A stretch of 64,000 nt of DNA from Acidobacteriota bacterium (GCA_021803035.1 JAJZME010000082.1:1-64000), one strand, 5' to 3'; positions 30,556-40,563 are shown, numbered from the stretch's first letter. Notes: generated by a model not told the origin, from the sequence alone. Program-made: numbers and translations.

Positions 30556-31484
30556 CGCGTCTTCTCAAGCCGCCGGCCGTCGCGCCCGGCGCCGATGTTA
30601 GCATTGTCGCGCCCGCTTCCGCCGCTCTGCCTGAGCGTATCGAGCGCGGCATGGAGGCGTTGCGCGCCCAGGGCTTCATTCCGCACACATGCGAAAATAC
30701 GTTGGCGCGCGGCCCGCTCTACTTTGCCGGCACGCCTCAGCAGCGCCTTGCCGATCTGCACGCCGCCTTCGCCGACCCGGCCACGAGCATGGTGGCGTCG
30801 CTGCGCGGCGGTTACGGCTCCAACTATCTGCTCAGCGCCCTCGACCTCGATCTGATCCGCCGCCATCCCAAGCCATTCCTGGCTTACAGCGATCTCACCG
30901 GCGTGCAACTCCTGCTGCTCGACAAACTCGGCCTGCCCGCGTTCCACGGCCCTATGGTTGCGGCCGATTTCGACCTCGAAGACGGCGTGCATCTGGCCAG
31001 CTTCCGCGCCGCGCTGTCTGGCGAGCCATACACCGTCGGCGAAAGCGAGGGCCTGCGCACGCTCAAGCCGGGCACCGCGCGCGGCACGCTCTACGGCGGC
31101 TGCCTGAGCATTCTCGCCGCGCTCGTCGGCACGCCCTTCGAGCCCCGAACCGAGGGCAAGATCCTCTTTCTTGAAGACACCGGCGTCAAACCTTATCAGG
31201 TGGACCGACTCTTGTGGCAACTGCGCCAGGCCGGCAAATTCGATCGCGTCCGCGGCATCGTCTTCGGCGAAATGCTCGATTGCCTCTCGCCCGCCGCGCC
31301 CGCCGAACTGCTTGAAGATGCCATTCTGCACGTCTTTGCCGATTTCCCCGGTCCCATCGCCATCGGCCTGCGCAGCGGCCACGTCTCGCGCCACAACGTC
31401 ACGCTCACCTTCGGCGTCAAAGCGGAATTCACAGCCGGAGCCGCAGCCCAATTGCATCTGCTTGAACCGGCGGTGACTCGATGA
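30552..31484 (+). CDS. LD-carboxypeptidase (peptidase family S66)
   Basis: Cleaves the L,D bond that releases terminal D-Ala from murein tetrapeptides during recycling. The start is taken as ATG 30552, which overlaps the stop of the previous gene (ATGA); GTG 30543 is possible. It has 310 residues. Family features are SLRGGYGSNYLL, the nucleophile elbow AYSDLTG (Ser), the Glu in FLEDTGVKPYQVDRLL, and the His in GLRSGHVSRHNVTLTFG. It lacks a signal peptide, so it is cytoplasmic, as expected for LdcA. It overlaps mpl, which uses the tripeptide it would help produce. Confidence 0.92.
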   Translation: MTRLLKPPAVAPGADVSIVAPASAALPERIERGMEALRAQGFIPHTCENTLARGPLYFAGTPQQRLADLHAAFADPATSMVASLRGGYGSNYLLSALDLDLIRRHPKPFLAYSDLTGVQLLLLDKLGLPAFHGPMVAADFDLEDGVHLASFRAALSGEPYTVGESEGLRTLKPGTARGTLYGGCLSILAALVGTPFEPRTEGKILFLEDTGVKPYQVDRLLWQLRQAGKFDRVRGIVFGEMLDCLSPAAPAELLEDAILHVFADFPGPIAIGLRSGHVSRHNVTLTFGVKAEFTAGAAAQLHLLEPAVTR

Positions 31485-32938
31485 GCGCATCGCCCCGCCA
31501 CATCCATCTCAGCGGCATCTGCGGCACGGCCATGGCTTCGCTGGCAGGACTGCTGCAGCTTCAGGGCCACCGCATCACCGGTTCCGACAAGGCCGCCTAT
31601 CCGCCCATGAGCGACATGCTGCGCGCCCTCGGCATTCCGGTTATGGAGCCATACGCCGAAACCAACCTCACTCCGGCGCCGGATCTCGTCGTCATCGGCA
31701 ATGCGCTTTCGCGCGGCAACCCTGAGGTCGAACGCGTCCTCGACGAGCGCATTCCCTTCACCTCCATGGCCGCACTCCTCCGCGACGAGTTCCTCAAGGG
31801 CCGTACCTCGCTCGTCGTCGCCGGCACGCACGGCAAAACCACCACCACCAGCATGCTGGCCTGGATCTATCAGGTCGCCGCCCGCCACAATCCCGCCCTG
31901 GAGCCGTCGTTCCTCATCGGCGGCGTGGCGGAAAACTTCGGTTCCAGCTTCCAGTTGCGCCCCACGCCCAACTTCATCGTCGAAGGCGACGAATACGACA
32001 CCGCCTTCTTCGACAAGGGCCCCAAATTTCTCCACTACTTTCCCGACGCGCTCATCCTTACTCACGTCGAGTTCGATCACGCCGACATCTACGCCAATCT
32101 CGACGCCGTGAAGACCGCCTTCAAGCGCCTCGTCAACCTTGTTCCACGCCGCGGTGCCGTTGTCGCCTACGACGCCAGCGAAACCGTCACCGAATGCATC
32201 TCGCACGCGCTCTGCCGCGTCGAGCGTTACGGCTTCAGCGAGCGCGCCCACTGGCAGATCCGCAATCTTCGCTACGACAGCGGCCTCACGCGCTGGACGA
32301 TCTGGCGGGCCGGCCAGCTCTGGGCTGAACTGGAAATGAGCATGGCGGGCGAGCACAACGCACTCAACGCCACGGCCGCCGCCGCTCTGGCTGCCGGCCA
32401 GGGCATCGGCGCGGACGCTATCCGCACCGCGCTTTCGACCTTCAAAAGTGTCAAGCGCCGTCTGGAAGTCCGCGCCTGCATCAGCGGCATCACGGTCGTC
32501 GAAGATTTCGCGCACCACCCCACGGCCATCCGCGAAACGCTCCGCACCCTGCGCGCCGTCTATCCGCAGTCGCGCCTCTGGGCGGTGCTCGAGCCGCGCT
32601 CCAACACCCTGCGCCGCAAGGTGCTCGCCGGTGATCTTGTCGAGAGCCTGCGCCTGGCCGACCGCGTCGTGCTCGCCGGCGTCTATCAGCAGCAGCGCAT
32701 TCCCGAGGACGAGCGCCTGCACCCGGAAGAGGTAGTTCACGCGCTCAGCGAACACGGCACGGCAGCCGAGCTGCTTGCCGACGCCGACGCCATCGTGGCC
32801 GGCATCGCGCCACATCTCGTGCCCGGCGACGTCGTCGCCATCCTCTCCAACGGCGGCTTCGACGGCATTTACGAAAAGCTGCCCGCGCGTCTCAGTGAGA
32901 TCTATCCGCAACCTTCTGGCAAAAGCGTGCGCCCATGA
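31481..32938 (+). CDS. mpl: Murein peptide ligase
   Basis: Attaches recycled L-Ala-gamma-D-Glu-meso-Dap to UDP-MurNAc. It has 485 residues. The N-terminal HIHLSGICGTAMASLAGLLQ and ITGSDKAAYPPMSD are typical of Mpl and separate it from MurC. The ATP loop is GTHGKTTTTSM; the carboxylate-binding DYAHHP-like motif appears as EDFAHHPTAI. It overlaps both neighbours by four bases, so it is co-translated in the recycling run. Confidence 0.95.
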   Translation: MSASPRHIHLSGICGTAMASLAGLLQLQGHRITGSDKAAYPPMSDMLRALGIPVMEPYAETNLTPAPDLVVIGNALSRGNPEVERVLDERIPFTSMAALLRDEFLKGRTSLVVAGTHGKTTTTSMLAWIYQVAARHNPALEPSFLIGGVAENFGSSFQLRPTPNFIVEGDEYDTAFFDKGPKFLHYFPDALILTHVEFDHADIYANLDAVKTAFKRLVNLVPRRGAVVAYDASETVTECISHALCRVERYGFSERAHWQIRNLRYDSGLTRWTIWRAGQLWAELEMSMAGEHNALNATAAAALAAGQGIGADAIRTALSTFKSVKRRLEVRACISGITVVEDFAHHPTAIRETLRTLRAVYPQSRLWAVLEPRSNTLRRKVLAGDLVESLRLADRVVLAGVYQQQRIPEDERLHPEEVVHALSEHGTAAELLADADAIVAGIAPHLVPGDVVAILSNGGFDGIYEKLPARLSEIYPQPSGKSVRP

Positions 32939-33645
32939 TCTCCGCGTTTGTCCTCATAGCTGCCTACTCCATCCTTGCCATCCCCGCCGCGATCGTCTTC
33001 ATTCCCTGGGCCGCGCTCACCGGCAACGCCACGCCGCTCTACAAAGCCGCGCTGCTCATCGCCCGCGCCGGCCTCTTTCTGGCGGGCATTCGCGTTTACG
33101 CCGCGGGGCGCGAGCGCATCCCGGCCGGCACTGCCTGCATCTTCATGGCCAACCATGTCTCCAACCTCGATCCACCGGTGCTGCTTCCGCTCATTCCCGG
33201 CCGCACCTCGGCCTTTCTGAAGCGCTCGTTGATGAAGGTTCCCGTCCTCGGCTACGGCTTCAAACTGGGCGAGTTCGTTCCCGTTGCACGCGACGGCCGC
33301 ATCGAAAGCGCGCGGGAGGGGGTGGCGGCAGCGCGCCGCGTGCTCGAAAAGGGCCTGCACATCACTGTCTTCGTCGAAGGCACACGCTCACCCAACGGCC
33401 GCTTGTTGCCCTTCAAAAAGGGCCCGTTCTATTTGGCAATGGAAACCGGCGCCCCCTGCGTCCCGGTATCGATTCACGGCACGGAGGGCATGATGGCCAA
33501 AGGCAGCGCGCGCATTCGCCCCGGCACGGCGCAGGTCATCTTTCACCCGCCCCTGTATCCCCGCGATTATGCAACGCGCGACGAGCTGCTGAAAGCGGTT
33601 CGTGCTGCCATCGCCTCAGGTCTGCCGGAATGGATGCGAAATTAG
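32935..33645 (+). CDS. plsC: 1-acyl-sn-glycerol-3-phosphate acyltransferase
   Basis: Makes phosphatidic acid from lysophosphatidic acid at the inner membrane. It has 236 residues with an N-terminal hydrophobic helix. The catalytic HX4D motif is NHVSNLD (His74, Asp79). The substrate motif EGTRSPNG is present, followed by PFKKGPFYLA. Its start overlaps mpl. It converges on the SPOR-domain gene with a 13-base gap. Confidence 0.93.
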   Translation: MISAFVLIAAYSILAIPAAIVFIPWAALTGNATPLYKAALLIARAGLFLAGIRVYAAGRERIPAGTACIFMANHVSNLDPPVLLPLIPGRTSAFLKRSLMKVPVLGYGFKLGEFVPVARDGRIESAREGVAAARRVLEKGLHITVFVEGTRSPNGRLLPFKKGPFYLAMETGAPCVPVSIHGTEGMMAKGSARIRPGTAQVIFHPPLYPRDYATRDELLKAVRAAIASGLPEWMRN

Positions 33646-33658
33646 AGCCTGCTTTGAT

Positions 33659-34468
33659 TTACCAGGGCCTGACGACCGCGTTATATCCGCCGTTGAGCAG
33701 TTGGTTGCGCATGGAATCGGCGTCGCTCTTGCTGTAGTACGGCCCCATACAGATGTGGATCAAATTATCGGCCGGATCGTGAACCGCCTCGGCGCGGTAG
33801 CCGTGCTCGCGCAACGCCCGCAGCAAAACATCGGCGTCGTGCTGGTCAGCCACGGCAGCAATCTGCACCATCAGCGCCGACGCCGCGGACGTTCCCGCCA
33901 TCGCCGGATGAACTTCGGCAGCGGCCGGCTGTGAACCGCCTGCGCCGGAAGTCGAAGGCTGATTGCTGAAAGTCGCCACCGCCCGGTGCCATCCGTTGTC
34001 GTCGGGCGGCTGAACCGCCACGCCCGTTACTGCGTAAGGCGTTCCCCCCGCTGTTGCCGTCTCATTCGCTCCCTGCGCCGCACCGGAAGTTGTGCCAGAC
34101 ATCGCAGAAACCGTGCCATCGGTCGTACTGGCAGTTGTACCAGGCGTTGTGTTGGGAGTGGTGCCTTGAGCCGCCTGCGTTCCGTCCGCGGTTGTGGACG
34201 CAGCCGGCAACTGTGTCGCGGCAACGGGTTTCGTCTGCGGCGCATTCTGCGTCAACAGCGGCCCCGTTCCGGTTGCCGACTGTTGGCTTTGGAAAACCGG
34301 TCCGTCCGACGAGGCGCGGCTGCCCAAAATGTAGCCCGTACCGAACGAAACCCCGCACAGCACAACCACCCCGAAGAAAACAACCAACAGCATTGCCGAA
34401 CCTAGCGTCAGCTCGCTATCGCGCTTCGATCGGGCCGGTCTCCGTCCTTCGTCGTCAAAAACTCCCAT
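33659..34468 (-). CDS. SPOR-domain membrane protein
   Basis: 269 residues from ATG 34468, after a GAAGGCGG ribosome site. The upstream extension to 34657 has no support. One transmembrane helix lies at residues ~20-45 (SAMLLVVFFGVVVLCGVSF), followed by a long Thr/Ala/Gln-rich periplasmic linker. The C-terminal ~75 residues are a SPOR domain (VQIAAVADQHDADVLLRALR, ending YYSKSDADSMRNQLL...YNAVVRPW). SPOR domains bind denuded glycan strands at division sites, so a role in cell division or wall remodelling is likely. Confidence 0.9.
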   Translation of the reverse strand: MGVFDDEGRRPARSKRDSELTLGSAMLLVVFFGVVVLCGVSFGTGYILGSRASSDGPVFQSQQSATGTGPLLTQNAPQTKPVAATQLPAASTTADGTQAAQGTTPNTTPGTTASTTDGTVSAMSGTTSGAAQGANETATAGGTPYAVTGVAVQPPDDNGWHRAVATFSNQPSTSGAGGSQPAAAEVHPAMAGTSAASALMVQIAAVADQHDADVLLRALREHGYRAEAVHDPADNLIHICMGPYYSKSDADSMRNQLLNGGYNAVVRPW

Positions 34469-34699
34469 AAACCGCCTTCGGTTAACTTTCACTTCCAGAA
34501 TACCGGTCTTCGCGCTCTTTATCCACGCTCCGCGGGTTCCGGTATTGCCTAGTTTGACTCTTTTCCGAACCGTGGGAATGCGCCGGCAGTTAACCCCTGC
34601 AAAATCAACACAACCCAGTTCCAGGCGCAAAGCGCCTTGTTGCCCTCGGCCCGGCAATCTGCTGGTACGTGGCCGCTCCTGGCGGCGCCGCGTCGGACC

Positions 34700-35491
34700 T
34701 TACGGCTCCTTGGGAATCTCGACCTTCAGCCCGCTCATCTTGTTGAAAATTGTCATCATCTCCAGCGGCAGCGGGAAGACAATCGTCGTATTCTTTTCCA
34801 CGCCGATATCGGAAAGCGCTTGCAGGTACCGCAGTTGCAGCGTCATTGGCTGTGTCGCCATCAGCGAGGCCGCGTCCACCAGCTTTTGCGCCGCGTTGAA
34901 CTCGCCTTCGGCGTGAATGATCTTTGCGCGCTTCTCGCGTTCCGCCTCAGCCTGCTGGGCAATGGCGCGCAGCATCTGCTCCGGCAGGTCCACCTGCTTC
35001 ACCTCCACGGAGACCACCTTCACCCCAAACGGCTCGGTGCGCTGGTCGATGATCGACTGGATCCGCAGGTTCAGCTTGTCGCGATGGCTCAACAGCTCAT
35101 CCAACTCCACCTCGCCCAGCACGGAGCGCAGCGTGGTCTGCGCGAACTGCGAAGTCTGGTAGATGTAGTTCACCACCTTGATGGCCACATGGATGGGATT
35201 CACCACGTACAGCGTGACCACCGCATTGACTTTGAGGGTCACATTGTCCCGCGTGATCACGTCCTGTGGCGGCACCTCCAGCACCTCCTGGCGCAGCGAG
35301 ATGCGCACCATCTGGTCCAGCGGCCGGAAAACGAGAATGATGCCCGGCCCCTTGGGCTCCGGCAGCGCGCGCCCCAACCGGAAGATCACCGCGCGCTCGT
35401 ACTCGCGCAGGATTTTGATGGAGTTGAGCAGGTAGAGAACAACGATGGCGACGAAGATCAGCGTTGGAACTGGCAAATCGCTCATGTGCAT
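34700..35491 (-). CDS. Slipin / stomatin-like SPFH protein
   Basis: 263 residues from ATG 35491, after GAGGAAAG. An N-terminal membrane segment (TLIFVAIVVLYLLNSIKIL) precedes the SPFH domain with EYERAVIFRLGR and GPGIILVFRPLDQMV. A coiled-coil rich in Glu, Ala and Lys follows. Slipins form membrane-associated oligomers and are processed or regulated by NfeD proteases. The nfeD gene lies 158 bases upstream on the same strand, which supports the pairing. The exact cellular role is unsettled, possibly membrane microdomain quality control. Confidence 0.93.
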   Translation of the reverse strand: MHMSDLPVPTLIFVAIVVLYLLNSIKILREYERAVIFRLGRALPEPKGPGIILVFRPLDQMVRISLRQEVLEVPPQDVITRDNVTLKVNAVVTLYVVNPIHVAIKVVNYIYQTSQFAQTTLRSVLGEVELDELLSHRDKLNLRIQSIIDQRTEPFGVKVVSVEVKQVDLPEQMLRAIAQQAEAEREKRAKIIHAEGEFNAAQKLVDAASLMATQPMTLQLRYLQALSDIGVEKNTTIVFPLPLEMMTIFNKMSGLKVEIPKEP

Positions 35492-35649
35492 AGGACTTTC
35501 CTCACTCAGCAGGGATTGTACCCCACATCCAATTGGCCGAGCCGCAGGAAGTTGGAAAGCGGCATCGCGCGCGGCATTGCTCCAGGACAAATCCACAGCG
35601 GTGCCGCAGAGCCGGCGGCTTGCGGCCGTCATCATTGATGCCGGACGCT

Positions 35650-37035
35650 TCAAGATTCAGGGGTCTTGGCTTCCGGCGGAATTTGCTCCCGGCCTGCATC
35701 GTTGCGCGGCTCCTGCGGCTGAACCGGCGGCACGGGCTCCACGCGCAGCACCATCTCATCGAACCCCACCACGCGCAGCGATGTTCCGGAAGCCACCGGC
35801 TCCGTCGCGACCGCGCGCCAGATCTCGCCTTCCACCAGCACATGGCCTTCAGGCGCAAGCGCTTCCATGGCCGTGGCGCGGCTGCCCACCATGGCGTCGG
35901 CGCCGCTGTGCGCCTTTCGTCGCCGGGCGCGTATCGCCAGCCGCACCAGAAACACCGTAATCCCGCCAAACCCCAGGCTCAGCGCGATCGCCACCAGCGG
36001 ATCCACACCCATCTGCGGAATCGGCGCCGCCACCAGGGTCAAAGTTCCGAAGATCAGGCAGACGATCCCCGCCACCGCCAGCGCGCCATGGCCCCCGAAC
36101 TTAGCCTCCAGCACCAGGAAGCCCACGCCGGCCACCAGCAGCAGCACCGCCGTAAAGCGAATCGGCAGCAGATTCAATCCAAAGATGCCCAGCAGCACCA
36201 TCAGCGTGCCCAGCGCGCCCGGCACGATCGATCCCGGAGCATTGAACTCCAGATAGATCAGCAGCGCCCCAGCCACTATGAACAGCAGCGCGATGTTGGG
36301 ATTCACCAGCCAGCTCAGAAACTCGTCGCGCAGCGATGTGTGCAGCACCTGAATGCGCGCCCCAGCCAGATTGAGCGTCATCTTCGACCCGTCGATGCGC
36401 GTGATCTGATAGCCATTCAGCTCGTTCAGCAGTTGCTGGTCGTTGTTTGCGACGAGGTCGATCAGGTGGTCCTTGAGCGCCTCTTCCGCGGTATAGGAGC
36501 GCGACACGCGCACGGCGGCGTCGGCGGCCTTGGCGTTGCGCCCCCTGCGAGTGACATAAGAGCGCAGAAATGCCGCGGCGTCGTTCTCCACCTTTTGCAT
36601 CTCCGTCGAGCCGGGCTTCATACCCTCAAAGACGACATGTGCAGCGCCGGCCTCCGTGCCGGGCGCCATGGCCGCCACATCGGCCGATTCCAGAATGAAA
36701 AATCCCGCCGACCCGGCGCGTGCGCCCGAAGGTGAAACATACACAATGACCGGAACATGCGAGCCGAGAATCGCCGCTACCATTTGGCGCATGGACTCCA
36801 CCATGCCGCCCGGCGTGTCCATCTGCACCAGCAACGCCTTCGCGCCGTTGCTGGTGGCCTCGGTAATGGCTCGCTTCAGTTCCGCCGCGCTCACCGGCTG
36901 GATGGTGCTGTCGAGAATGAATTTGTCCACTACCGGCTGTTGCACAGCGGCCGGCGCGGCCCAGACTCTCCACGCCAGCAGCGCCGCTGAAATCAAAGCC
37001 GCCCGGATCGCAAACCTGCATGCGCGCTGAAGCAT
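35650..37035 (-). CDS. nfeD: NfeD-type membrane serine protease
   Basis: 461 residues. A signal peptide or anchor (RAALISAALLAWRVWA) is followed by a ClpP/crotonase-type protease domain with IDTPGG-like QMDTPGGMVESM and VYVSPSGARAGSAGFFIL, which contains the nucleophilic Ser of the SGARAGSAG loop. A catalytic Lys is expected near the segment after EAGAAHVVF. Four or five transmembrane helices and a C-terminal NfeD OB-fold (VGSRATAMEALAPEGHVLVE) complete the long-form architecture. Its known partner is stomatin, encoded next. Confidence 0.92.
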   Translation of the reverse strand: MLQRACRFAIRAALISAALLAWRVWAAPAAVQQPVVDKFILDSTIQPVSAAELKRAITEATSNGAKALLVQMDTPGGMVESMRQMVAAILGSHVPVIVYVSPSGARAGSAGFFILESADVAAMAPGTEAGAAHVVFEGMKPGSTEMQKVENDAAAFLRSYVTRRGRNAKAADAAVRVSRSYTAEEALKDHLIDLVANNDQQLLNELNGYQITRIDGSKMTLNLAGARIQVLHTSLRDEFLSWLVNPNIALLFIVAGALLIYLEFNAPGSIVPGALGTLMVLLGIFGLNLLPIRFTAVLLLVAGVGFLVLEAKFGGHGALAVAGIVCLIFGTLTLVAAPIPQMGVDPLVAIALSLGFGGITVFLVRLAIRARRRKAHSGADAMVGSRATAMEALAPEGHVLVEGEIWRAVATEPVASGTSLRVVGFDEMVLRVEPVPPVQPQEPRNDAGREQIPPEAKTPES

Positions 37036-37063
37036 GACGTGCTCCTTCAGTACTTCTCCTGCG

Positions 37064-38812
37064 CTACTCCGCCTTCTTGACCTGCTTCGCCACGATCTGC
37101 CGCCGCAACTGCTGCGCGGCCTGGTTCGCGGGGTCCAGCTTCAGAGCTGCGCCGGCCTCGTTGCCGGCTCTGGTAAGGTGCCCGGCCGCCAGATCGAGAC
37201 GACTCAAAACAAGATACGCCTCCGCCGAAGGATCCAGTTGCAGCGCTTCATGGGCTTGCTTGCGCGCCGAAACGGTATCGCCGGTCCGCAGGCGCACTTC
37301 GGCCAGACCGGCATGCGCCGCGGCAATCTTGGGATCGGCCCTGAGGGCGGACTGATATAGCCGCTCGGCCTCCAGCACCAGCCCCCGGTTAAGATAGTCC
37401 TCCGCCTGGGCGCAGAGTTTTTTTGCCCGTTCCGGCGCCGGCAAACCAGCCACCCGTGCCGCTTCCATTTGGTTCAGCACGGCGGCGGCCTGACGAAATG
37501 CGGCGGCGTTGAAGGTTCGCACCACCCGCTCCTGCGGTTCGGAGTCAGCAGACGATCCGGCCGGCGCGGACCCCGCGCTCGCCGCTTTCCTGTCCGGCTG
37601 GCCCGTCGGGGCCTTCCATTGCGTCAGCAGATCCTGCGCCACGCTGTCACCGGGATGCAGCTTCAGGCAGGCCGCCATCTCGCTCAACGCCGCAGCGGTG
37701 TTCCCGTGCCGCTTCAGGCTCAACGCCAGGTTGAAGTGGTAAAGGGCCGTGTTGGGATCGGCCGCCACCGCCTGCACAAACAGCGAGGTCCCGTCCTTAC
37801 CCGCCCGGCTCACCGCAACACCCTCATTATTCAGCACTTCAGCCAACGGCAACACGCGCGCCACACCGGCGAAAGCCTCCTGGGCTCCCGCGTAATCGTG
37901 CGTAAAAAGCAACGACAATCCCCGGTAAAAGCCGGCGGCCAGCCCGTCCGTACCGCTACGGTCCACCTTGGCGAATGCCTGGGCGGCCTTGTCGTACTCC
38001 TGCAGACTGTACTCCTCGCGTCCCAGCCCCATCCACGCCGCGCTGTATCCCGGACTCAGCTTCACCGCCTGTTCCAGATGCGCCATCCGCTCCGACTGCA
38101 AAGGCGCCGTAATGCCGCGGATGTACTGCTCGAAGGCGTCCAGCCGCAGATCCGCTCCCGCAGCCACAAATGTCCCCTCGGCTACGCTGAACTTCGGGTC
38201 GATCTCTTTGGTCAGCTTCCACGCCAGCGAGTCGAAAATGGCGATCATGTCGATCAGCGGCCCGCGTGTCGTCAGCGGCTCGCTCATGCGCAAATGGGGC
38301 ACATTCACCAATTGCGCCTCGGCCACCATCTCGTTGCCTTGCATTGAGAAGCGGCCGACCACGATGTCGTTCACGTCCACCGTCTCGGCTACCTTGATGT
38401 CGGTGGCCATCGTCGGCTCAAAGTCTTCCGGCAAGCCCAGATGAGCCAGGGCGTACAAGCGGTCCTCACGATCCAGAGGAGCAAACCCCGCCGATTTGAA
38501 CCGGCTGTTAAGCAATGCCGCCGCCGCCTCCTGGATCCAGTCCAGGCTCGGTTGCCCGGTGCGGTTTTCGAAAGGCAGCACCAGCAGAATGCGTCCCTGC
38601 CCCGCATGCGTGGCCTCAACCTTGGCCGCCGCCGCTGTCTGTTTCTGCGCCTGAGTCGCCGTCTGGCCCTGGGCGCTCACCACCATGGTGAGCACGAGCG
38701 CAAACCCCGCTCCTGCGCCGACAGCAATCCGGAGCGCCCGCCCAAAACGCGATGAAAGAAAACTGAACACGACAGGCTGATTATAGGCGTTTACGGCCTT
38801 GCGCGGGCGCAT
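37064..38812 (-). CDS. TPR-repeat protein with N-terminal export signal
   Basis: About 582 residues; the start (ATG 38812) is uncertain, and GTG 38770 would also keep the signal. A hydrophobic stretch (IAVGAGAGFALVLTMVVSA) serves as signal or anchor. Residues ~50-200 form a globular region (RILLVLPFENRTGQPSLDW) similar to the TolB-like N-terminal domain found before TPRs. From ~220 onward there are several TPR motifs (AAWMGLGREEYSLQEYDKA, ALYHFNLALSLKRHGNTAAA, AEAYLVLSRLDLAAGHLTRA). It is probably a periplasmic scaffold. It follows nfeD and the GT39 gene on the same strand, without evidence of shared function. Confidence 0.85.
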   Translation of the reverse strand: MRPRKAVNAYNQPVVFSFLSSRFGRALRIAVGAGAGFALVLTMVVSAQGQTATQAQKQTAAAAKVEATHAGQGRILLVLPFENRTGQPSLDWIQEAAAALLNSRFKSAGFAPLDREDRLYALAHLGLPEDFEPTMATDIKVAETVDVNDIVVGRFSMQGNEMVAEAQLVNVPHLRMSEPLTTRGPLIDMIAIFDSLAWKLTKEIDPKFSVAEGTFVAAGADLRLDAFEQYIRGITAPLQSERMAHLEQAVKLSPGYSAAWMGLGREEYSLQEYDKAAQAFAKVDRSGTDGLAAGFYRGLSLLFTHDYAGAQEAFAGVARVLPLAEVLNNEGVAVSRAGKDGTSLFVQAVAADPNTALYHFNLALSLKRHGNTAAALSEMAACLKLHPGDSVAQDLLTQWKAPTGQPDRKAASAGSAPAGSSADSEPQERVVRTFNAAAFRQAAAVLNQMEAARVAGLPAPERAKKLCAQAEDYLNRGLVLEAERLYQSALRADPKIAAAHAGLAEVRLRTGDTVSARKQAHEALQLDPSAEAYLVLSRLDLAAGHLTRAGNEAGAALKLDPANQAAQQLRRQIVAKQVKKAE

Positions 38813-38851
38813 ACGCCATGATTCAGAAGCCCTTGCGACCACAGGCTGCTG

Positions 38852-40474
38852 TTATCGTTCAACTTTCCCGATCGCGTACCTGCCCACCCCCGGTTCCGTC
38901 CGCGCTTCCACCGGCCGGCTAAACCGGATCAGCGCAATCCACATTCCGTCGCTCTCCTTTCGCCACTCCAGCTTGCCCCCCAGCCGTTGCGCGATCGCCT
39001 CCGGGTGCAGGTCATAGTGCAGCCCGAAATACCGCTCGCTTATACCCTGGCTGAACGGCCACACGTCCAGGAGCGGCGGCGGATTGTATTTGGTCGAAAA
39101 CACCAGCGCGGCCGTGTAGTTGCACGACTCCCGGGCGGCCCGCTCAATCTGCGCCGCGCTGAAGTTGTCAATCGCGCAAACATCCCACGGATGCTTCACA
39201 TAGCCCAGCTCCGGGTGGCGCAACTCGTCGCTCGCGGGCCAGGCGGTCAGCACCGTGGCGTCCGGATAGCGCTTGCTCAATTGCGCAATCCCGGCCTGCT
39301 GCAGCCGCACCACATGCGCATAAAGGAGGTTGTCTTCTGGCGCAAAGCCATACGGAGGATTGACGAACAGCCCGGCCACAAACGCCGCCGCCGCAAGCAC
39401 CGCCAGCGCCTGCCAGTACCGGACCCGCCGGTAAAGGGTGGTCACGGCCAGCAGCAGCACCAGCGGATACATCGGCAACAGATACCGCGTCAGCAGCGCC
39501 CCGCCCAGCACGCTGAACGCCACGGCGTTCGCCAGCAGCAGCAAGAAAATCCGCAGCCGGGCGGAGGGCGCAATTGACGCGCGCTCGTGCCCTGCGGCGT
39601 CGGACCGCGGCTCCAGCAGCAGCGCGGCCAGCGCCATCATCACCGGCACAAACATGTTCATGTGCGCGGTCAGGTGCATCACCCGGTACAAAAACGCCGT
39701 CAGAATGCGCAGGGGAACCAGTGTCGCCTCGGCGTTATAGCTCACATACGCGGCGCTGCCCAGCAGTTGGCCCGTCTTGGCATAGTGGAAGCCATACCAG
39801 GCGCCCAGCGGCAGGATGCACGCCGCGAGCCATGCCGCCTCGCGCCACAGCCGTCCGCGCTCCGGCTTTAGCCGCAGCCCCTCTGCAAAGCTCACCGCCG
39901 CCAGCACCAGCGGAATGACGATGGCCGTTTCCTTGCACAGCGCCGCGGCGGAAAACCACACCGCTGCGGCCCACGGCTTGCGCTCCCGCGTGGGCAGCGC
40001 ATAAACCAGCCCCCAGATTGAACATGCCGCGGCAAAGATATCCGCCTGCGCCAGCGTGCTTTGCACAAACCAGATGGGATAAAGCCCCGTCAGCACCACG
40101 GTCCAGAAGGCCACCGACAGGTCGCCCACCAGCCGCATCGCCAGCCGCCACACTCCCAGCAGACCCAGCGACGCCACCAGCAACACGGCCTCGCGCGTGA
40201 CTACGGGATAAAATCCCGAAGCCTTCCACCACAGTGCCAGGTAAATGCTCGGCAACGGCGGGTGCGCGTTATTCAGTGTCGAATAGGGGATCAGCGCCCC
40301 GGTGCGAAAGAAGTCCCAGGCTGCGGGAATATAGTAGCCCGCCTCGTCCCAGTAGTAGGGCAGCTGCAGCAGCGTAATGTGGCTGGCGTACAGCGCCGCG
40401 AAGATCACCGGGAACACCATCCACAGCGGCAGTGGCGCATCCAGCCGCGGGCGTATCAATCGTCTCCAGCGCAA
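38852..40474 (-). CDS. Polyprenyl-phosphate sugar:acceptor glycosyltransferase (GT39-type)
   Basis: 540 residues with about eleven transmembrane helices. The first periplasmic loop has YYWDEAGYYIPA, with the Asp-Glu that forms the catalytic acid site of PMT/ArnT-like enzymes. NNAHPPLPSIYLALWW follows, a hallmark of the family. It starts at TTG 40474. Members add mannose, arabinose or other sugars to proteins or lipid A. The donor and acceptor are unknown. It is the second GT-C enzyme in the window (see 27893). Confidence 0.88.
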   Translation of the reverse strand: MRWRRLIRPRLDAPLPLWMVFPVIFAALYASHITLLQLPYYWDEAGYYIPAAWDFFRTGALIPYSTLNNAHPPLPSIYLALWWKASGFYPVVTREAVLLVASLGLLGVWRLAMRLVGDLSVAFWTVVLTGLYPIWFVQSTLAQADIFAAACSIWGLVYALPTRERKPWAAAVWFSAAALCKETAIVIPLVLAAVSFAEGLRLKPERGRLWREAAWLAACILPLGAWYGFHYAKTGQLLGSAAYVSYNAEATLVPLRILTAFLYRVMHLTAHMNMFVPVMMALAALLLEPRSDAAGHERASIAPSARLRIFLLLLANAVAFSVLGGALLTRYLLPMYPLVLLLAVTTLYRRVRYWQALAVLAAAAFVAGLFVNPPYGFAPEDNLLYAHVVRLQQAGIAQLSKRYPDATVLTAWPASDELRHPELGYVKHPWDVCAIDNFSAAQIERAARESCNYTAALVFSTKYNPPPLLDVWPFSQGISERYFGLHYDLHPEAIAQRLGGKLEWRKESDGMWIALIRFSRPVEARTEPGVGRYAIGKVER

Positions 40475-40563
40475 GCGGTTGCCCCCTTATGGCAAATGAT
40501 AATTTGCCGGATGCAGCCGACTCGCTCACCGGCCACCCGCTGCCTCGCCGGCTGACTGCCTCG

